Part shown: piece after piece, positions 60,843 to 64,000 of the stretch
How positions within the stretch are numbered: the first letter of the stretch is position 1
How the letters are laid out: the number at the start of each line of letters is the position of its first letter
Source of the DNA: JAGOBP01 sp964550855
Lineage (GTDB): Bacteria > Chloroflexota > Anaerolineae > Fen-1058
NCBI GenBank assembly: GCA_964550855.1
Contig: CAZKBQ010000001.1
Location: 124,001 to 188,000 of the forward strand
Reading direction: 5' to 3'
DNA length: 64,000 bases
The notes under the pieces: model-generated
Databases searched by the model: none
Told to the model about the DNA's origin: nothing
What the model saw: only the letters and a program-made list of their open reading frames with translations
Translations under genes and position numbers: made by a program

Positions 60843-62228
60843 ATGTGCGGCTTGAGACAAAGTTTACCAAAACTCGACCGGAGGGGTCATTTCGGCAGCG
60901 CGGTTCGTGGGCAGGCGATGGTGGAATTTGCGCTGGTACTGCCCCTATTGCTCTTCCTGGCGATTGGGATCATGGATGTGGGCCGGGCGCTGTTCGTCTA
61001 TAGTGAAACCTCAAACGCAGTGCGCGAGGCCATTCGCTACGCCACAGTCAATCCCGGTGATTGTCAGGGCATTGCGGCCCGCGCCCAGTCGATGTTTTCG
61101 ATCGCGCCGGCGGGTTCGATCAGCGTACAGATCGTGCTGGAAAGGCCGGGCAGCGGCGGATTTGAAGAAGTGGATTGGTGCAACAATAACGCCGAAGAGG
61201 AACTGCAGGCCGGTCAGCGGATTCGAATCACCGTCAGCACTTCCGTGTCGCTCTTGACTCTGCAGCTGGTCGCGCCGCTGGTGGGCGGCAGCGCGCCATC
61301 GAACCTGCCCATCTCTTACACCGCGGCTCGTTCCATCGTCCCACCGGAAGGCATCGCCACCGGCCCGACGACGACGCCGCCCCCACTCAACACGCGAGTC
61401 GCCAACACCAACACACCCACGCACACGCCGACGCCGGAACCGCCGCTGTTGCCATTGAACTTCGTGGTGACCTCGGCTTGCTCCAAGCCGAATAACAATC
61501 CGGTGAATGCCAGCTGGACCGCCTCTGCAACTGCGCTGGGCTACAAGATCTATCGTCTGCCCAGCCTGACGCTGGTGGCGACAGTGCCCGGCCCCAACGG
61601 CGCAGAAGGCATTGACAAAGTCGATGCGAATACCTCAACGACGTACTATGTGGTGGCCTACAATGCCGGCGGCGATAGCCTGCCGTCCAATACGTCAACG
61701 GTAACGTGCGGCAGCGCGGCCACCAACACACCCATTCCCACCGCCACGAACACGCCCACACGGACGCCGTCGCCGACGCCGACCAACACGCCGACGCCCA
61801 CCAACACGCCGACCAATACGTCGACGCCTACACCGACTAATACGCCGACCCAGACACCGACCAGCACGCCCGGCCCGTCACCGACCGCCACAGCCACCCT
61901 GACACCATCGCTGCCGCTGACCTTGACGTGGGAAACGGGCTACCCGGCTTACAAAGAGCATCCGTCCACGGTCTACGTTAAAGTCAGGCTGACCACCACA
62001 GACGGCGTCACCGTGACCGGTGCCATCGTCAACTTTGTGGGCATCTTCAACAACGCCATCCTGGCCGATCTCAACACCGGCTCGTACGGCGCCCTAGGCG
62101 TCAAGAACAACTGCTACGTCGGCGCCAGCGGACGTGTCTGGATGGTCATCAGCGCCAGCAAGCCGGGTTATCAGAGTGTCACGCTCAGCGGCTGGTCAGA
62201 CATCAACCGCTCAAACGGTTGTCCGTAA
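60843..62228 (+). CDS. TadE-like pseudopilin fused to Fn3 domain and Thr/Pro-rich stalk
   Basis: 461 residues from ATG 60843; the frame is also open to Met 60783. A basic N-terminus leads to the TadE signature GQAMVEFALVLPLLLFLAIG (about 27-46) and NAVREAIRYATV. About 190 residues of pilin-like domain follow. A fibronectin type III domain (about 210-295, NFVVTSACSKPNN; LGYKIYRLPSLT; TTYYVVAYNAGG) is next, then a TPTNTPTPTNTPTN low-complexity stalk. A final beta domain of about 95 residues (VYVKVRLTTTDGVTVTGAIV; two Cys) closes the protein. Standard TadE proteins are under 200 residues. It is probably displayed at the cell surface as a minor pilin or adhesin. Confidence 0.82.
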   Translation: MCGLRQSLPKLDRRGHFGSAVRGQAMVEFALVLPLLLFLAIGIMDVGRALFVYSETSNAVREAIRYATVNPGDCQGIAARAQSMFSIAPAGSISVQIVLERPGSGGFEEVDWCNNNAEEELQAGQRIRITVSTSVSLLTLQLVAPLVGGSAPSNLPISYTAARSIVPPEGIATGPTTTPPPLNTRVANTNTPTHTPTPEPPLLPLNFVVTSACSKPNNNPVNASWTASATALGYKIYRLPSLTLVATVPGPNGAEGIDKVDANTSTTYYVVAYNAGGDSLPSNTSTVTCGSAATNTPIPTATNTPTRTPSPTPTNTPTPTNTPTNTSTPTPTNTPTQTPTSTPGPSPTATATLTPSLPLTLTWETGYPAYKEHPSTVYVKVRLTTTDGVTVTGAIVNFVGIFNNAILADLNTGSYGALGVKNNCYVGASGRVWMVISASKPGYQSVTLSGWSDINRSNGCP

Positions 62229-62241
62229 TCTTGAGGATATG

Positions 62242-62751
62242 ATGATGCGATCGCGCAGTCTATTTCGCCTGCGACACGCCGGCAGCCCTGCCCGTGAAGA
62301 AGGTCAGAGCCTGGTGGAATTCTCACTGACGCTGGTGTTGATGCTGCTCCTCCTGAGCGCCGTCATCGATCTGGGGCGCGGCTACTACAGCTACATCGCC
62401 ATCCAAAACGCAGCGGGCGAAGGCGCGCTCTACGCCGCCATCAATCCGCGCTGCCCCCACTCCGACAGCGCGGCCGGCTGCGCCAATCCCAACAACGTTG
62501 ACTTCCGCGCCAGAAACGAGACGCCGCCCGGCGGCCTGATCGATCCCAATCGGATCACCGTGGCTGTCACTTACAGCGACGGTACCGACGACTACTCGCC
62601 GGACACCATCGTCGAAGGCACGCCCGTAACGGTCACGGTCACTTATCGCTTCCATCTGATTGGCCCGTTCAGTCCGGTCTTTCCCAACGGCGAGTTGATT
62701 TTCACCGCCAGCGCGGTGCAGGATATTCTTGATCTTAAGCCGGAAGAATAA
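62242..62751 (+). CDS. TadE-like pseudopilin
   Basis: 169 residues. Three consecutive ATGs (62239, 62242, 62245) follow GAGG; 62242 or 62245 has the best spacing. TadE motif EEGQSLVEFSLTLVLMLLLL (about 20-39), then LGRGYYSYIAIQNAAGEGAL. The rest is an extracytoplasmic domain of about 120 residues with two Cys (PRCPHSDSAAGC) that may form a disulfide. It lies 13 bp after the preceding gene and belongs to the same operon. TadE-type proteins are minor pilins of Tad/Flp systems; no tadA or flp gene is in the window. Confidence 0.87.
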   Translation: MMRSRSLFRLRHAGSPAREEGQSLVEFSLTLVLMLLLLSAVIDLGRGYYSYIAIQNAAGEGALYAAINPRCPHSDSAAGCANPNNVDFRARNETPPGGLIDPNRITVAVTYSDGTDDYSPDTIVEGTPVTVTVTYRFHLIGPFSPVFPNGELIFTASAVQDILDLKPEE

Positions 62752-62766
62752 TCGGGAGAACTCATC

Positions 62767-63969
62767 ATGAACGATTCACTTCATTCGTCACGGGGTCAGG
62801 CCATCGTGCTGATGGCGCTGCTGATGGTGGGGCTGCTGGCGTTTGCGGCGCTGGCCATCGACGGCGGCAACACCTACGTCGAACGCCGCCGCGCCCAGAA
62901 CGCGGCCGATGCCGGCGCGCTGGCCGGCGCCCGCGAGCTATGGCTGCACGTCTCCACGCTGGACTCGTCCGAGACAACGGTTCAACAGGCCATCAACGAA
63001 GCCGCCGAAAGCAACGGCATCGCAGACACCAACGGCATCGCGGGCGACACCGTGAACGACAACGTCACGGCCTACTACACCGATCGGTTGGGCAACAAGC
63101 TGGGCGTCGAGGTGGGCGTGGCCGGCATCCCACCCAACGCCGGCGGCATCAATGTCGTCACGCAGCGCGACTTCAATACCTTCCTGGCCGGCCTCATCGG
63201 GCGCGGTGAAATGGGCGCCAACGCCGAAGCCACCGCCGTCATCATCCCGCCGCAGGGCTGCGGCGACTATGCCATTTTCGCCGCGTGCGAAACCTGCGGC
63301 CCCAACAATCTGGCCACCACCGGCAGCACCATGATCATCAACGGCGGCGGGCTGTATTCCGGCGGCGACATGCACCTCAACAACACCGTCGTCATCAACG
63401 GCACGGTGTATTCGGTGGGCAGCTGCTCGCCCGAAGCGCAGTGCGCCGCCACCGGCGCGCCCGTCATCAACGGCGGCCAGGTGCAGACGCAGCCCATCTG
63501 GGAGATTGATGACTTCCGGCCGGGCGGCCCCATCGCACGCGCGTTGGGCGGCAACTACCATTACATCAACGGCAACCTCAACGCGTTGTCGAGCGGTGAC
63601 GGCCTGTACTTCGTCACCGGCAGCGTGCAGATCAACGGCGCCGGCCCCGCCAACGTCACCATCGTCTCGCTGGGCGAGCAAAAATACAACGGCACCGTCA
63701 ACCTGACGGCCTACTATCACAACCTGCTGTTTTTCTCCGACTCCAGCAACACCAGCCAGGGTGCCATCCAGATCGCGGCCTCCGACTCGGTGTGGCAGGG
63801 TCTGATCTACGCGCCCAACGGCGACGTGAACTTCAGCGCCGCCCGCAATCTGGGCGTCAGCGGCGCCATCTTCGCCCGCTCGGTCAGCGCCAGCGGTTCG
63901 CAACTCAACATCAACTATGATCCCGCGGTGTGCCCGCCGTCACGCGCGCGCGTCATCTTGCTGAAGTAA
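62767..63969 (+). CDS. TadG-like pilus-associated protein
   Basis: 400 residues. The N-terminal GQAIVLMALLMVGLLAFAAL, AIDGGNTYVERRRAQNAADA, GALAGAREL is the TadG-type (PF13400-like) anchor. From about residue 160 there is a repetitive beta-rich part (NGGGLYSGGDMHLNNTVVIN, GTVYSVGS, VTGSVQINGAG) resembling right-handed beta-helix or bactofilin-like repeats. Cys cluster: GCGDYAIFAACETCGPNN. It ends 31 bp from the window edge; the last bases (63970-64000) show nothing. The start lies 15 bp after the TadE-like gene. Confidence 0.85.
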   Translation: MNDSLHSSRGQAIVLMALLMVGLLAFAALAIDGGNTYVERRRAQNAADAGALAGARELWLHVSTLDSSETTVQQAINEAAESNGIADTNGIAGDTVNDNVTAYYTDRLGNKLGVEVGVAGIPPNAGGINVVTQRDFNTFLAGLIGRGEMGANAEATAVIIPPQGCGDYAIFAACETCGPNNLATTGSTMIINGGGLYSGGDMHLNNTVVINGTVYSVGSCSPEAQCAATGAPVINGGQVQTQPIWEIDDFRPGGPIARALGGNYHYINGNLNALSSGDGLYFVTGSVQINGAGPANVTIVSLGEQKYNGTVNLTAYYHNLLFFSDSSNTSQGAIQIAASDSVWQGLIYAPNGDVNFSAARNLGVSGAIFARSVSASGSQLNINYDPAVCPPSRARVILLK

Positions 63970-64000
63970 CGCCCGCCCGGAGCCGCGCCGCCGACGACGA

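Overview
The window is GC-rich, with tightly packed, often ATGA-overlapping genes and AGGAGG-type ribosome binding sites. The mix suggests a free-living member of the Chloroflexota (Anaerolineae/Caldilineae-like): a MalT-type LuxR regulator, three ECF sigma factors with membrane partners, threonine/proline-rich lipoproteins, a NYN/OST-HTH protein, DUF5667 and Tad pseudopilins. This placement is inference from gene content; no rRNA is present.

Layout. (1) 1-8530: copper and redox block. A copper-exporting P-type ATPase (cut by the window edge), a blue-copper lipoprotein and a small membrane protein run leftward. A NarL-type two-component pair then runs rightward, followed by a five-gene operon: PCYCGC lipoprotein, CuA protein, NosR/NapH-like iron-sulfur membrane protein, CuA-cytochrome c fusion, and a DUF1573-like protein. 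The reading frame of the last gene is interrupted by one TGA, followed 11 nt later by a perfect 8-bp hairpin with a GTA loop, the layout of a bacterial SECIS. I read it as a selenoprotein (Cys-Sec pair); this is the main finding. (2) 8700-22472: a leftward run of surface or regulatory genes bounded by two ECF sigma/membrane-partner pairs. It holds four lipoproteins (one a double seven-blade propeller), a cupin, membrane proteins and three decayed genes. (3) 22574-25940: drug-type ABC exporter, glyoxalase-fold protein, membrane protein and a small conserved protein. (4) 26064-37774: LuxR/MalT regulator, then a two-component system whose regulator and kinase genes bracket two membrane fusion proteins, an ABC ATPase, a MacB-like permease and an unknown membrane-anchored protein. 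Spacers here carry REP-like hairpins and quasi-periodic repeats. (5) 37995-50312: tRNA-Gly and tRNA-Pro, then two polyamine-type ABC systems (potABCD-like) with an extra binding protein, a class III aminotransferase and a short-chain dehydrogenase. Together these suggest uptake and breakdown of amines or GABA-like compounds. (6) 50496-58945: a tiny membrane protein, rimO, a RodZ-like gene, rplI, a GH31 glycosidase, a NYN/OST-HTH protein and a partner. (7) 59035-63969: ECF sigma and DUF5667 partner, divergent from three Tad/TadG-like pseudopilin genes, the first fused to an Fn3 domain and a low-complexity stalk.

Consensus-like promoters precede both transporter operons, the aminotransferase and rplI. 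Convincing Rho-independent terminators follow the second binding-protein gene, the RodZ-like gene and the DUF5667 gene. I saw no transposase, integrase, CRISPR array or rRNA. All calls come from reading the sequence, without database searches.
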